A stretch of 64,000 nucleotides of DNA, taken from Mucilaginibacter sp. GTDB lineage: Bacteria > Bacteroidota > Bacteroidia > Sphingobacteriales > Sphingobacteriaceae. The stretch's first letter is position 1, and each line of letters opens with the position of its first letter. A program made the position numbers and the translations under genes. The notes beneath the pieces are model-generated. The model was not told where the DNA came from. It was given only the letters and a program-made list of their open reading frames with translations, and did no database searches. The stretch lies in assembly GCF_028288205.1 (NCBI RefSeq), contig NZ_JAQBOD010000036.1, positions 1 through 64,000 of the forward strand, written 5' to 3'. This document shows positions 63,429 through 64,000 of the stretch, one piece after another.

Positions 63429-64000
63429 ATGCAAACATCTTATAAGATAGCAAAATGCTGTGTTAGTGTCATTATTATTTGTCTCCTTTTTACGGTTGTA
63501 GTCCAGGCACAAAAAAGGCCCTATACGGTAAATGATATGTTAAACCTGGAAAGTTATTGCCCTTGTAATCTATCACCTGACGGTCAATGGTTAACTGTTG
63601 CCCACACCCCATCACCCGTACAAAGGTATTACAATGATCATACCTATTTCCCCGATGCAGATAATGAGTTATTACTGTTTGCTCCAGCAACTAAACAAAC
63701 TGTTAATGTTACCAAATTATTGCCGGACAGCTCTGCTGCCTGGGGGCCTTCCTGGTCTCCGGGCAGTGATAAGCTGGCTTTCTTATCCCTGACAAGGGAT
63801 GCACCCAACTGTGATATACGCTGTTATATTCGTCAAACGAAGAAGATCGTCACCTTAAAAGGATATGCCACTTTTGACCACACAGCTATTACATGGGTAA
63901 GCGATACGGAAGTCGTATTGCCGGTTTACAACACAAAAGATCTGAATTATTCCTCTGTTTCCCTTGCCATCGATGTGGACAAGGCTACTCCAAGGATAGC
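63429..64000 (+). CDS. S9-family (prolyl oligopeptidase-like) peptidase, 5' part
   Basis: Open to the window edge; 190 codons visible. Signal peptide (YKIAKCCVSVIIICLLFTVVVQAQ), then beta-propeller-like repeats with CNLSPDGQWLTVAHTPS and WGPSWSPGSDKLAFLSLTRD, as in S9 N-terminal domains. The hydrolase domain with the catalytic serine would lie outside. It begins 14 bp after the receptor stop, so it is cotranscribed. Lasso-peptide isopeptidases belong to this family and sit next to FecI/FecR/receptor genes, but an ordinary peptidase is equally possible on present evidence. Confidence 0.7.
   Translation, partial: MQTSYKIAKCCVSVIIICLLFTVVVQAQKRPYTVNDMLNLESYCPCNLSPDGQWLTVAHTPSPVQRYYNDHTYFPDADNELLLFAPATKQTVNVTKLLPDSSAAWGPSWSPGSDKLAFLSLTRDAPNCDIRCYIRQTKKIVTLKGYATFDHTAITWVSDTEVVLPVYNTKDLNYSSVSLAIDVDKATPRI

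Larger units (their letters stand above)
52702..64000. mobile_element. Element B: second tandem element at the same att site (partial)
   Basis: Starts at the second 45-bp copy. Carries a recombinase reading inward, MobC-like, relaxase and coupling ATPase genes, then a sigma/anti-sigma/TonB-receptor/peptidase cargo. The right end is beyond the window, so size and self-transmissibility cannot be judged. Confidence 0.7.

Overview
The window looks like the chromosome of a Bacteroidetes bacterium of the Sphingobacteriaceae (Mucilaginibacter/Pedobacter type). Evidence: -7 boxes of the TAnnTTTG type, the rpmB-rpmG-DUF4295-ftsY-rimO gene order, a type IX secretion tail on a DUF1501 protein, a bacillithiol enzyme (BshC), a FecI/FecR/TonB receptor unit and Bacteroidetes-type mobilisation genes (BfmA/BtgA, DUF5712). 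This assignment is inference from gene content only.

Positions 1-36550 are chromosomal core. They hold an rRNA m5C methyltransferase, a GH130 phosphorylase-like protein, an ECF sigma factor with two small neighbours, a DUF1800-DUF1501 export pair, DinB, an FAD oxidoreductase, EcsC, GlnRS, an amidase lipoprotein, a zinc metallopeptidase, an M28 peptidase, a low-molecular-weight phosphatase, an S1/P1 nuclease, fumarase, an Ldh-family dehydrogenase, bshC, rimO, ftsY, ribosomal proteins, acs, a HepT/MntA-like toxin-antitoxin pair, surE, lpxB, a trio of small charged proteins and an MFS transporter. Between the genes lie dispersed palindromic repeats (a GTCATTGCGAGG family and an AATCATGGTTCAGA family) and a 414-bp non-coding element with inverted ends.

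A tRNA-Ala(GGC) gene at 36551-36624 carries an integrated element. Its last 44 bases plus one more form a perfect 45-bp direct repeat with 52702-52746. Element A (36581-52746, about 16.1 kb) has its tyrosine integrase at the far end, two unrelated mobilisation modules, an IS110-family transposase preceded by four structured repeat units, a large Fic protein behind a phased iteron-like array, and an AT-rich cargo pair: a CoiA-like nuclease fused to WG repeats, followed by a RES-domain (NAD-degrading toxin type) protein. Two homologous ~160-bp non-coding sequences flank that cargo. No type IV secretion channel genes are visible in A, so it is probably mobilizable rather than self-transmissible.

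Element B starts at the second att copy (52702) and runs past the window end. It has its own tyrosine recombinase, a MobC-like protein, a relaxase and a coupling ATPase, then a FecI-like sigma factor, a FecR anti-sigma, a TonB-dependent receptor without SusD, and the start of an S9-family peptidase. That last order matches the regulatory/uptake/isopeptidase arm of lasso-peptide loci, but the biosynthetic genes, if present, lie outside the window.

The best candidates for an undescribed system are the CoiA-WG/RES pair (possible abortive-infection defence), the repeat units upstream of the IS110 transposase (possible guide RNAs), and the iteron array in front of the Fic gene.
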